Shown here: positions 33,566 to 45,434 of the stretch, in pieces
How the letters are laid out: every line of letters begins with the position of its first letter
Numbering within the stretch: the stretch's first letter is position 1
Assembly (NCBI GenBank): GCA_963281255.1
Contig: OY725490.1
Coordinates: 1,674,001 to 1,738,000 of the forward strand
Reading direction: 5' to 3'
DNA length: 64,000 nucleotides
Source: Aphrocallistes beatrix
Taxonomy: Eukaryota; Porifera; Hexactinellida; Sceptrulophora; Aphrocallistidae
The notes under the pieces: model-generated
What the model was told of the DNA's origin: nothing
Seen by the model: the letters and a program-made list of their open reading frames with translations, nothing else
Databases searched by the model: none
Position numbers and translations under genes: made by a program

Positions 33566-36500
33566 GTGCAGCGACACAGTCTCCATCTGCTGCTTGTGTG
33601 GGAGAGAACATCACTGTCAGCTGTGTACTGAATGTTCCTAACAGTGGAGATTTGTTTCTTTCACGCAGAACCAATTTCATCATTAACGATACTAGCAATC
33701 TGATCCTAGAGGAATCAGTGGATGGGAATGGCACTATTAACGGAATCGATCTGTCTCGGTTCAAGGCTGAAGCTCCTGTTGGAAGTTTCACTAGCGTGAA
33801 AGGATCAGTCATCCTCGCCTTCTACCAGAGTTCTGATGAGAATCTCCTTCTGGGATGTAGCAATGAGTATACGTCGAGTGGAAGCAGTGAGAGGACTCCT
33901 CTCATTCGAACTCTCAACCTCAAGCAAGCTTGTGAGTTTATATTTTAGCACAAGCGCGCTTCGCTTGCTTGCGCTGCACGGCTGACAGACACTGCATCTG
34001 CCAAAAGCGTCCTTCGGACGCCTAGGCTCCGATTGCTTGATTATAAAGTAGATAACATCTCTAAATATACGTCTGTCTGACTGATAATTATAATCGATAT
34101 CACTCAAAAATCAAATTTTTTTCAATTTTTCAATTTTTGATGCGTAATAATGATGTCATAATAGAGTAATGAGTTATCATTTTTTGGTGATAGTTGTATC
34201 ACATGTGAATAATATTAATATACACAATCTGTTAAAATTTCAGTCTTCCATCACCTAAAATGCTGAGTTATAGCCGAAAAACTGAAATTTTGAATAATAA
34301 AAAAAGGTGAGAATGATGTCATAATTCCATGATGAGTCGACATTTTTGTCTGAGCTCAGAACTTAGTGGAGCCATCGTCAAAATGCTCCCTAATGCCAAA
34401 AATCAACTTTCTGTGCCTGGCAGTTTCCAGGTACAGAAAGTTGATTTTTGGCATGTGGGAGTCTTTTGGCTATGGCTCCAATAAGTTCTGACCTCAATCA
34501 CACACATATGCAATCACACATGCTGCATACACCGCAGTCAGCAACTGTCAGTAGGTTTAGCACCTCACGCAGATTGTATACCCCCTGAGAACATATCAGC
34601 ATGGATTCGGGGAGTATACAAATCTATAAACTTTTTCTTTTTACTTTTAATAGTAAGGATTGAATGAAGAATTAATTTATAGAGCTGTGCTCATAATTAC
34701 TTTCTCTAATCTCCTTTTAGCTCCTCCATCTTCTCCCTCACTGAGCACATCTCTCTCTACTCTGAGTGCATCTGAGTGTGAGGGAGTGAAGCTATCCTGG
34801 CTAGCTCCTGCTACTGACAGAACTCTAAGTCAGTTCTATCTGTACCGTAACAGCTCTCTCATCTCTACACTCAGTAACACCACCACTCAGTACACAGACA
34901 CAGATCCACTCATCCTCAATGCTGCATACCTATACTCCATAGCTGCTGCTAGCTGTGCTGGAAACTCTACTATGGGATCTGCTACTGCTGTTATTACAGG
35001 TAGGGAGTCTAATGATTAGTAATGATTGTTCATTAATAACTTCTGCATTCGTGCTAATTCTGTGATTCAGATCCAGATCCAACTGCACTTGTATATAGAG
35101 GTCTAAGTGAAATGTAACCAATCAAATACAGGAGAAGATTCGATGTTATTTTTAGTTTAAACTATTGTAGAGGCAATAATACGAATTGACACTGCAATCT
35201 TATACTTTAATTCCAATACCCTAACTGTGTATCCATGGGGGCAACATGACACAGCAACAAAGTGATTCTGCGAAACTATTCTTAATTAGTGAAGTTGTCC
35301 CATTGGTTTCATCCAGGGCACTTTGGTAAAACCATTTCTAGATTGACGGGCGCTACCTTACCAACAACTCTTTTGATTTACTATTAATAGACTTCTAATT
35401 GTTTCTATCCATCTCCTAATTAGGTTATGATCTGGTAACTACAAACTCTCTCTGTCTACAATACAATGCTGTTACGAATATGATCATTTTAAATTGGGTA
35501 AGTTGTAATACTTAGCTCATAAGCCTCAGTTTATAGGAGAACTGGAATAAGTCAGAACTTTTCCCTCCCAGGATAAGTAGTGTATTTCCAATTGCCATTT
35601 ATAATGTGGTGGAAGTCTGGCCAGCGAACTCTAAGATATACTTCAATTTCCCAATTACAGTAGATGCCGGATATAAGAACATTCTACTAGAAAACGTTTG
35701 ACATATACCCCATATACTTTATGCCGGTTTTAAGAACATTATATGCAGTTCCCAACGGTGTTCTTATAACCTGCATCCACTGTATATTATAATACAGTAC
35801 TTCATTTAGCCGATAGGTTAATCTATAACCATTTTAAAAGTCGATTAGTATACCCACTATCTCAAATGCTTAGCTTGTTCCATGATATTTGTTTTCAGCT
35901 TCATCCAAGAATCCTAGGGAATGTATTTTCAAAAAGAGTTTCTTTTTAGAGTTTTGATCTCAACTTATCATATTAATAGTTTAGTAATCTTTAATTGTGC
36001 ATTATATTCTAGAATTCCCTACTTATAGAGATTAATTTTAATTCTTTATGTGACGTCAGTTTCAAAAAATATTGAAGGTTTTTTCATCATTGAACCAGCC
36101 AAACTAAAATTCAACCCAAAATGAATAGCAAATGTCCATTCCAATATTCAGTGGAAGCCATGGGCCTCCTGTACTCCACTGACCACACCACTGTGTTTCA
36201 TTGAAATTTCAATCTGAAATATTAATATTTATTCAGGAATGTGGCTAAAATAAATAATCACTTTGGTCACTATGAGAGGATATACATTTATTCCAGGACT
36301 TCTCTGCTCCTACTCCGACTACCACACTCCTGATTGAGTACTCTCTCTCACTGAACTACTCACAAACTCAGGGAAATGTTACCAGAACATTCAGTGACAA
36401 CATTCCATTCTCTCTCCTCTCTTCTGATGCACGCACTTCCACTCAGTCTCTGACTCCTCACAACTTCGTTGGTAGTGCAGAGGTAGAGACTGACATCACA

Positions 36501-39500
36501 GCTGTTCTGAGAATAACTCAGCAGTGTGGACAGTCCTACTCTGGCACTCAAATATCTTGCTCCAGTAGCTCTTCTTCTTCCTTCAACACTGGTGAGATCT
36601 TAAACATTGAAATAAGTTAAAGGAAATATTTAGTTTTCCTGGTAAATAGTGTATTAGTTTCAAGGGAATATTTGAAGGAACATTCAGGATTGTTGTTACA
36701 TTGTATACTCTTCACAGGTACAATAGCACAGTCTCCATCTGCTGCTTGTGTGGGAGAGAACATCACTGTCAGCTGTGTACTGAATGTTCCTAACAGTGGA
36801 GATTTGTTTCTTTCACGCAGAACCAATTTCATCATTAACGATACTAGCAATCTGATCCTAGAAGAATCAGTGGATGGGAATGGCACTATTAACGGAATCG
36901 ATCTGTCTCGATTCAAGGCAGAAGCTCCTGTTGGAAGTTTCACTAGCGTGACAGGATCAGTCATCCTCGCCTTCTACCAGAGTTCTGATGAGAATCTCCT
37001 TCTGGGATGTAGCAATGAGTATACGTCGAGTGGAAGCAGTGAGAGGACTCCTCTCATTCGAACTCTCAACCTCAAGCAAGCTTGTGAGTTTATACCAAGG
37101 TTGAAACCGATTGAACCGAATATCAGTATTCATGAATAGTTCCTGAACCGAATACGAATACTGATATTCGGTTCCCAACAGAATATCAACTATTTGCCAA
37201 ATAGTATTTGGTCTAACCGAATATTGAACTATTCGGTTGCAACCTTGGTTTATATGTATATTATCAGAAAATGAAGAGTAGATTTTAAAAGCAATATTTC
37301 TCTGTATTTTACCCCAAACCTTTAGCTCCTCCATCTTCTCCCTCACTGAGCACATCTCTCTCTACTCTGAGTGCATCTGAGTGTGAGGGAGTGAGTGTAT
37401 CCTGGCTAGCTCCTGCTACTGACAGAACTCTAACTCAGTTCTATCTGTACCGTAACAGCTCTCTCATCTCTACACTCAGTAACACCACCACTCAGTACAC
37501 AGACACAGATCCACTCATCCTCAATGCTGCATACCTATACTCCCTAGCTGCTGCTAGCTGTGCTGGAATCTCTACTATGGGATCTGCTACTGTTGTTGTT
37601 ACAGGTAGGGAGTAGTTCACATACTTTATCTTACAATCTGCCTCCACTTAACGATGATTTAGGATGTCATCGTACTTAAAGTGAATTGATGGAAAGGAAA
37701 GATTGAATTCTTTCAGGATTTGGTAAACTGTTTCTGGATTAACAAAATCTATATAACCAAACCTTTAAAAAAATTGCTATTAATGGACTTCTTCCTGTTT
37801 CCTATCTATAGTAGATATTGGGTATAGTGATAGTGTTGGGACAGGGAATTTTGGGTCAAATTACACTAGATCCAATATATAAACTAATATATACTGTATC
37901 TCCTAATTAGGTTATGATCTGGTAACTACAAACTCTCTCTGTCTCCAATACAATGCTGTTACAAATATTATCATTTTAAATTGGGTAAGTTGTAATGCTT
38001 AACTCATAAGCCTCAGTCTATTTCAGGGTACTCGATTCTCATACATATATACCAATAATTGTTCTGTATTTTTGTAGTTTGAATGTTTGATACAGTTTTA
38101 GTCTAATATTATGACTATGAGATATGCCATACTACTCGAATAATCGCCTCCCAAAGATGTTAATATTTTTGCTAATTTTTTAACGAAATTTGGCAGCAAA
38201 TATTTACTGTCCCATTTTTATTCGTTTAGTTCCGTATATCAATTGAAGAGTCTCATATCTAAACATTCATTTAATTAAGAATGTGAGAATTAATAATCAT
38301 TCTGGGTACTATTCGAAGATGTGTATTTATTTTCCAGGACTTCTCTGCTCCTACTCCGACTACCACACTCCTGATTGAGTACTCTCTCTCACTGAACTAC
38401 TCACATACTCAGGGAAATGTTACCAGAACATTCAGTGACCACATTCCATTCTCTCTCCTCTCTTCTGATGCACGCACTTCCACTCAGTCTCTGACTCCTC
38501 ACAACTTCGTTGGTAGTGCAGAGGTAGAGACTGACATCACAGCTGTTCTGAGAATAACTCAGCAGTGTGGACAGTCCTACTCTGGCACTCAAATATCTTG
38601 CTCCATCAGTTCTTCTTCCTTCAACACTGGTGAGTATGGAAGAAATTAAAGACTGTTAGTAGTTATAATTAGTTTTACGAACGTACACTTTGTATAGCAT
38701 CAATTCCCACGTTATCAACTCCTGTTTCTACCACGACCTCTCTTGTTCCAATAACGTCTTTCTTGAACACTGGTAAGACTATAAATATTGAAAATAATTT
38801 TAAAGAACGATTTGGTTTTCCTGAAAATAGCATGTTCAACTCTTGATTACAAATCAATTTAGTATCCCTGTTACTCGCCAATTCTTCAATTAATTCTTAC
38901 AAACAAACGAATCATAGCTTTTTAACATATAAGATAATGCTCACTATTTTAAGTGAGATATAATTTGAGATTGAATAATGCGAAAATTCGCAAATTTTTC
39001 CTTAAATTGACCTGAAATCTAGCCAATCAGATCTGTAATGATCTCTACCTCAGCTTCTCCTGTTTAACTTGATTATAAATAGATTCCTCATAGGACTGTT
39101 AGCTGGCGTTTTAGGAGGAATTGTGGTGTTCTTGATTATCCTGGGGTTTGTCATTATAATATTCGGAGTATTTATCTGCTTTTGGAAGAACAGAAACGGT
39201 TAGTTATGCTACGATATTAGTTTAGTCATTCACTGTGCTTCATCATTTTTATTAATATATCACTTCCCAAGGTCCTTATACGTATATTTTAGTTCAATGT
39301 CCTAGTTATCATCACTAGTCCATCATCATATTTTCTCTATTTTGTTATTAAGTTTCAATTAACTTATTTTTTGTACTATAATTATCCTCATCATTCTTCA
39401 GATCCTCAAAATCCAATCAGAAATATCATGAGAAAGTAAGTAATCGAGAATTAGAATGTTGCTGGAAATACTGTATGATTTAGAAATTAATTCGATTCAT

Positions 39501-40803
39501 ACCATTAGACCAAGAAACTGAATTAGATTCGTGGGGTTTTGTGTGGTATGATGGATTCATTACTGTCTCCTGAGATCTGTAACTAGCATGTACAGTGGAA
39601 TTCGCTTTTTAGCAACTCGAGTTTTGCTCATAAAATGGTTGCTAATACGCGAAGTTGCTAATAAGGGAACAGAATTTACACAAAATCTTCACATGGGACC
39701 TGAAGATTGTTTGCTAATAGAGCAATATTGCTAATAAGCGAATTCCACTGTACTATATGTATTCCTATGGGGATTCTTATGGAGCCTTGTGCGAACGGAG
39801 GATACTTCCACTTCCTCCTCACTAGAAAGACCGCATAGGACAACATCTCCAGAGATTTCGTGGAAATGAAGATTGAAAGGATTGTGTTGTGTGGTACGAA
39901 TAGATTCATTACTGTCTCCATGAGATATGTAGTTAGCTCGTATATGTATTCTGATGGATAATCATACAGTTAAATCATACCCACACTCAGAAACAACCTT
40001 CATCCTTTTCATATATTCGTCATTTTAATTCGAATATTTTAAATATAGAAAAGACATCCCAGACACTGATTAAATTTTATTTTATTAGTCTATTCAGTGT
40101 TGTATCTTTGTTAATTCTTTTCCTAGATTTAAGGGTCCTTCACTTAAAAAATGCAAACCCAACACCACAGGATTAAAGAAAGATAAGGTAACTTTGAGAC
40201 AATTTGTTTTAAAATATAGTTTGTTTTATATCCTTTTAAATTCTTATTTGTAAAAAATATAAAAATTTACTCAAAAAGATCTTCGTGGAAATTGTTCAAA
40301 TGTCCATTGTTAGAAATGATTTTGGAGAGTTATGTCGAGAACAGGGTATTATACAAACTTCCAGAGATACGCTCCTAATCATAAATATGTAAATTTTCAT
40401 ACGCCTAAATCGCTAAATGACATTGTAATATTGGGTAAATTGGGTATTTTTCTGAATTTTTTCGCTCCTAAACACTTTGCAGCTTAAAATCATACGCCTA
40501 AAGGAGCGTCTCGCGCTCCTAAATAATTCCTTGGTCGAGAATAAGATGTGGTACGTCATATCGAACAAATATTATTAACAGAATTATTTCAATGTATTTC
40601 TAGCCAAGTCTAGTATTAGGTTTATGAAATTTTGAACTAGAATTTTTAAATAAAGATATATTATTTTCATGTATTCCTCATACGTATAGAAGAAGATGAA
40701 CGAGGTCATGTACGCGGAATTACAACACTCAATTGACACCTCAGGAGTTGAGAAGCCACCTCCTATCCCGTCTACGAGATATGCCGAAATAACTCAGTTC
40801 TGA
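33566..40803 (+). CDS. Receptor B1 (5' incomplete): (Ig-FN3-split FN3-like)x2-stalk-TM-ITIM/ITSM tail
   Basis: Exons: 33566-33931 Ig; 34721-34999 FN3; 35424-35497 and 36297-36591 split FN3-like; 36718-37083 Ig; 37326-37604 FN3; 37911-37984 and 38338-38629 split FN3-like; 38698-38772 Ser/Thr stalk; 39094-39198 TM; 39402-39435, 40127-40187 and 40690-40803 tail. All phases agree, giving about 804 residues from the first Ig exon. The TM starts GLLAGVLGGIVVFLIILGF and is followed by FWKNRN. The last exon holds VMYAEL, matching the ITIM consensus (I/V/L/S)xYxx(L/V/I), then KPPPIP, then TRYAEI, matching ITSM (TxYxx(V/I)). The two tyrosines are 23 residues apart, a spacing suited to tandem-SH2 proteins such as SHP phosphatases. 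Inhibitory signalling is inferred, not shown. No signal-peptide exon was found. AATAAA occurs at 40,981. Confidence 0.74.
33951..34660 (+). repeat. Interspersed repeat family X, copy 4 (B1 intron)
   Basis: Head CAAGCGCGCTTCGCTTGCTT, a body with mutated CRE-like sites (GTGAGAATGATGTCATAATT) and the tail TTTTAATAGTAAGGAT. An internal inverted duplication (about 34,365-34,480, TGCCAAAAATCAACTTTCTG and its reverse complement) forms a large hairpin. Confidence 0.65.
37095..37248. mobile_element. MITE with CCAAGGTTG ends in B1 intron
   Basis: CCAAGGTTGAAACCGATTG to CGGTTGCAACCTTGG, flanked by TTTATA on both sides (37,089-37,094 and 37,249-37,254). The matching place after the first B1 Ig exon is empty (GAGTTTATATTTTAG). 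A related fragment is at about 44,089-44,152. Confidence 0.75.
39593..39750. mobile_element. pogo-like MITE, second family, in B1 TM-tail intron
   Basis: CAGTGGAATTCGCTTTTTAG to CTAATAAGCGAATTCCACTG, flanked by TA. The paralogous segment near 56,640 has the uninterrupted target (CTAGCTCGTATATGTATTC). Confidence 0.75.
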
Positions 40804-40980
40804 TTCACAATTCTAATTGTGCAGCTGTTAATAGCTTTTGATATATATTTATTTTTGGAAGTCGAAATGTATGTATATTCTTGGTCCTGTAGTTGTATAT
40901 ATTCTAAACTAGAGACTGAATGTTTTATTTCATTCTATTTCCCATTCTCTGTTTCTATTGTAAACTAATATTAAATTATA

Positions 40981-40986
40981 AATAAA
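40981..40986 (+). terminator. Probable poly(A) signal of B1
   Basis: AATAAA 178 bp after the stop codon, in AT-rich sequence ahead of the convergent NHL gene. Confidence 0.4.
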
Positions 40987-41213
40987 TTATAAATGAATTT
41001 CACAATTTCTAAAAATCAAAATTATAAAATTACTAGAGCAAAATATGTTTTCAATTGGGGATATACAAGCACAAGTTTAAATTCTAGAAAAGGTAGATAT
41101 ATCACTAACAAAGAATAACTATAAAGCAACAATAATTCTACAAAATATCTTAGTTGGAGGATTTAGGAAAAAAATAAAATAAGTCTTCTAGGCGTTGAGG
41201 GAGAAAAATAGCA

Positions 41214-42437
41214 CTAATATTTCTGGAAGCAACCATCTTCATTACTATTCACACAAATAATAGAATCACTATTGTCTAGTGCTATTCCGGTTAAGAATCT
41301 GAGATGTCCTCTACCTAATGAGTGCTTAAGGACTCCATTAGGAGAGAAAATACGGATTTCTGAAGTTTCACGATTTGATAGGTCAGAAATAAGAAAGTTG
41401 CCTTTGGAATCCAAAGTGAAAAACAAGGCCGCATTCATTGGCTGTCTCTGTCCAGTTAGCTGAATTGTTCTCTGAAGTTGACAATCTTTGTTATAGCAGT
41501 ATATCTCATTATGATCTTGAGATAATATGAAAATCGATTTAGAATAAATCTTAATGTCAGTTGGACCACTTATTTCTCTAGAAGCAAACAATTTTGTATA
41601 TTTTAGATTTGAATCAAATATTTGAATTCGCTGACAGGATAAATCACACACATAAACTAATCCTTCTTCATAACACATACTTTTTATATTAATGAAACAA
41701 CCTGGTGTAGTACCTCGTGATCCTGCTTGCTTCAAGAACTTTCCGGTTTTATCGAACTTGAGCAAATAACTCTCTTTATTAGTGACAAACATTTCCTTGT
41801 CAGATAAGCAAATACTATAAGGTGATTTCAGCTGACCATGTGTGAATGATCTCAGAAATTCTCCGTTTAAACTCATCACCTGTATGCGATGGTTGATCTT
41901 ATCTGCTATATAAACTTCATTCACTTTGTCATCAATAGCTATTCCTTTAGGATTTTGAAACTCTTCATTCTCAGTACCTGTTGAGCAACTCTTCAGTATC
42001 GGATTCTCCCTCCCGACATATTCAGGAATTAACTCAATCAGATCTGTTTCTTCTATAGCTTTCAGAATTCGTTCAGAAAAACAACGAAATTCAATCAAAT
42101 TCAAATTTCCAACAGATATCTTCAACTCTTCTTTTGCTTTGATTTCACTGTTGAAAGATGATTTTATTGAATCGAGTTTTTCTCCTAGCAAATTGCTGGT
42201 CATTGTTGCGACTGCATTCTCTTTCGTTATTCTCAATTGTTGGATGGCTTCGTCTAACTCTAAATTCTTGTCGTGTGCTGTCTTCATAGCTGTCAGTTGA
42301 GACAACAAATCGTGTCTTCGCTTATTTAAAGCCTGAAACAATTCATCAAATGTTTGAGTAATGACTCTGTACAGAACTTCGAACTGTGCATCGAAATTAA
42401 TTTCCCTTTCAACTCTAGCTTCAGCCATTGTATACAA
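41214..42437 (-). CDS. Coiled-coil/NHL-repeat protein 1 (TRIM-NHL-like, no RING or B-box)
   Basis: A single-exon gene of 407 residues. Residues about 10-130 are helical, charged and heptad-like (TQTFDELFQALNKRRHDLL), resembling the coiled coil that follows the B-box in TRIM proteins. From about 155 come roughly six NHL repeats, for example NPKGIAIDDKVNEVYIADK, HRIQVMSLNGEFLRSF and GLVYVCDLSCQRIQIF, ending at VNSNEDGCFQKY. That is enough for a six-bladed propeller. There is no RING or B-box zinc ligand, so no E3 ligase activity is implied. Protein or RNA binding through the propeller is known for NHL proteins. The start at MYTMAEA is shared by all three paralogues; a second Met lies three residues on. 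It converges on B1 with a 410-bp gap. Confidence 0.82.
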   Translation of the reverse strand: MYTMAEARVEREINFDAQFEVLYRVITQTFDELFQALNKRRHDLLSQLTAMKTAHDKNLELDEAIQQLRITKENAVATMTSNLLGEKLDSIKSSFNSEIKAKEELKISVGNLNLIEFRCFSERILKAIEETDLIELIPEYVGRENPILKSCSTGTENEEFQNPKGIAIDDKVNEVYIADKINHRIQVMSLNGEFLRSFTHGQLKSPYSICLSDKEMFVTNKESYLLKFDKTGKFLKQAGSRGTTPGCFINIKSMCYEEGLVYVCDLSCQRIQIFDSNLKYTKLFASREISGPTDIKIYSKSIFILSQDHNEIYCYNKDCQLQRTIQLTGQRQPMNAALFFTLDSKGNFLISDLSNRETSEIRIFSPNGVLKHSLGRGHLRFLTGIALDNSDSIICVNSNEDGCFQKY

Positions 42438-44434
42438 TCTAATTTTAGAAATATGAAGTTTAACTTAAACAAGAACATGAGTACTTGTTCTTGTTCAAGC
42501 CTGGACAAATTACTTGAATTTCCAGATAATTGAATACAAACTCTAGTAAAATAGTTAAGAATTCCTGCCTCACTGAAGTACATGGGAACAAGAGTTCGTT
42601 TTTAATTCTTTGTACAACACTGCTGATTACTTGTTTATTGTCAAAACACTGGATATATATGGCTCTCAACGATTGTGTCGCTTATTCTAGCGATAATAAC
42701 GCAGGGTTTTCAGTGGATAATGCTACCTATTTCCGATTTAGTAGCATTTCCTTCGGAGGTATGACTCTCAGGCTGTAGAAAGAGACATTTACTGGGGTTT
42801 GGAAGCAGGGCAGGTTTCTTTTGCGTTTTTTATGTGAGGAATTGTCCCTAAACCCACGGAAGCCAAGTTGTCGCTCAGCGCCATATAAGTATTATGTACA
42901 CAAAATTAGTCTTAAACCTTATAGAAGTTCAACAATTCATGAAATTTAATATTTTAAAATTTTCACATTCTAAACTTGGGGTATGCCAGGTATTTTCGAT
43001 TTCACTAAACCTACTTTAAATGTTTAGACTCATGAATCTAGGATAGTACTAAGTCATTCTCAGACTGTTTAGAAGTACTAAGTTATACTTCACAGACTCA
43101 GTGGTGTTTTTGGGGGCGCTCCATTCAGTTACAATTATCCCTGATCATCTCCTTTGGGATTATTTATCAATTTTATAAAACCTATATCAATATAATTTTA
43201 AAAAACTCATTTCATATTTCAATTTAATTCTTATTACATAGCTCTAATCTAAAAGAAAAACCATTTAATTGATGAATACTTTTCTAAAAACCTCACATCT
43301 ATATGGCAAATTCTTATTGATCCAAACTAGTTAAATATTGTTAAAATATAGCAAAACACCACTGCAAGTTCTCAGCTCCGAACCAAGCGGAACATTTTTT
43401 AAAAGTGGTCCGGTTAAAAGTGTCCCTGCTTCTGTACTTCTGTTTAAAGTAAATCATAATTTTGACTGTGCATATTTATAATAGAATAATGAATCAATAG
43501 ACTTAAATTTTGAAATTCTCCATCCAGGGAAATCCCTGGATTTTTAATAAAGGCTGAATATAGTATGTAATTAAGATTTCGAAATGGATTAGTACGCGAT
43601 TAATGGAAAGGTACAACGTATACAATGTCGTCTAACGCGTTAAATGATCACACTTGATACTCAAAACTCTATAACAATCTTCGAAATTCGTGATCTAGGA
43701 AATTTTCCTGGATTCATGAAGACTTCCTAAATGATGAGGAACATAAATTATTCAATAAATTCTAAACTAATATTACAATAATGAAAATTATTATAGGCTA
43801 GTTAAAAGCACAAAATTCCTGGATCATAAGTCATTTCCCTCGATAATCCAGGGATCCTAATAATAATAATAATAATAATAATAATAAGAGGGTTGGTAAG
43901 TATGCAAAGGATCGGGGAAACCAAAAATATATTAGATTCTTCATACGAAGTAGAGAGAGTTCGTTTAGATAATAGTGTTCTGGTAAATCAATTATACTCT
44001 CCAGACCTGAGTGAGTTGATTCGAAATGCCTAACGATGTGCAGGAAGAATTCAATGAACTTTGAACGGTTCGAATAAGCATTTGAACCAAGGTTGAAACC
44101 GGTTGAATCGAATAATAATGAACTATTCAGTTGCAACCTTAATTTGAACTTTGCTATTGATAAAGTTCTGGTCTAGAATGAGTCAACATTTCCCTCGTGT
44201 CACTACTATGGATGTGAGTAGCTGCCAATGTTTCAAAGTACTTATCTCTGTGTACAAGAATTCTCAGCACTATAATTTAAAACAGACATTGCTAGTTTAT
44301 GTATAGAACCTGACCTCCGTGTTTAAACTTTATCTACAACTGAACCACGAATTGATGAACTCTATAATAGCATATGTGTGGAATGACCAGTGAATGCAAT
44401 CTCTACTCTCAACCAAGTAATTGATGACTTATAT
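42438..44434. other. Region upstream of NHL gene 1
   Basis: The first 30 bp (TTGTATACAATCTAATTTTAG) are shared by the three NHL genes and are likely promoter. Bases 42,460-42,790 resemble 60,740-61,030, but their open frames are not preserved, so I do not call a gene. The rest is AT-rich, with an (AAT)n run at 43,860-43,887 and a fragment of the CCAAGGTTG MITE near 44,090. Confidence 0.45.
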
Positions 44435-44815
44435 AATGTATATGTCATGGGGAAACTTCAAATCTGGGGGAATTTGAAGTTCCCCCAGGGGAAATTAAAA
44501 TTGGAGTTTCCATTGGGGAGAATTTCAATTGGAGTTTCCCCTAGTGGAAATTTAAATCTCCCTAGTGGGAACTCTAATTATAATTTGCCCTGGGGGTATT
44601 TAAAATCAAATGACTAAATTTTGCCGTTTACAATTGGGTGTCCCACTGGTAAAACTTTAAATTGCCCCTAATTAGAGTTCCCACTAGGGAAATTTAAAGT
44701 TCCACTAGGGGAAACTCCAATTGAAATTCCCCCCAGTGGAAACTCCAATTTTAATTTCCACTAGGGGAATTTAAAATTCCACCAAATTTGAAGCTTCCCC
44801 ATGACATATACATTA
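44435..44815. mobile_element. Foldback element of about 380 bp
   Basis: The ends are inverted copies (AATGTATATGTCATGGGGAA, and TTCCCCATGACATATACATT). The inside is built from repeated GGGGAAATTTAAA and CCCTAGTGGAAA motifs in both orientations. The open frame across the left arm is incidental. Confidence 0.7.
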
Positions 44816-45434
44816 ATTTAGCGGAATCTCGTTAGATCTGAATCGAGAGTAGCTGGACTCTTTTCACCTCAGTGGTATGTAGTTGGTAGAATTTGAGACC
44901 ACTACACAGTGGTCTAAAATGGCATTTAGCAAACTTTAGGTATTTAGGTATATCCTAGCGACTAATAATGTATTATTGACATATGGGTTATCAATACTTG
45001 TGAATCGATATAAAATTTTAAAAAGTTGATATCTCTTCTATTTTTAGAGTTATGACGTATTTGTCACCTTTCAGGATTTTATCAAAATTTGCAAAATAGG
45101 TGGCTACTTAGCCAATATGGGACATATATGTTTGAAAGTTGACAGAGTGGTTGCTCTAAATGTGAGTTATGTTGTGACACTATTTTTTTCACAATAATGC
45201 TAACCAATCTTAGGATGCTGACGTCATCATGATCATGATTCATTATCATACAATATTTACAAACCGTGAACTATTAGTGATCCTTTCAAATTTCTGACAA
45301 TTTGTTAAATGAAATTCATAGTTTAAATGGTGACTAAACCGCATGGGTCACTTTGAAAATAAGCGCTGTTTATTTGGAGTATAAATTACTGAGCAAGTTA
45401 CTTTATTGGAATATAAATTCTTACGAATATTTAC
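44816..45434. other. Unassigned interval 3' of the RAG1-like fragment
   Basis: AT-rich, with a short palindrome at 44,898-44,924 (AGACCACT-ACAC-AGTGGTCT). I see no gene, and no terminal repeat that would bound the transposase fragment. Confidence 0.4.

Noticed and set aside
44915..44921. CACAGTG heptamer near the RAG1-like fragment as a recombination signal or transposon end
   Set aside because: No nonamer follows at 12 or 23 bp, the heptamer is part of a local palindrome, and several chance copies are expected in 64 kb.
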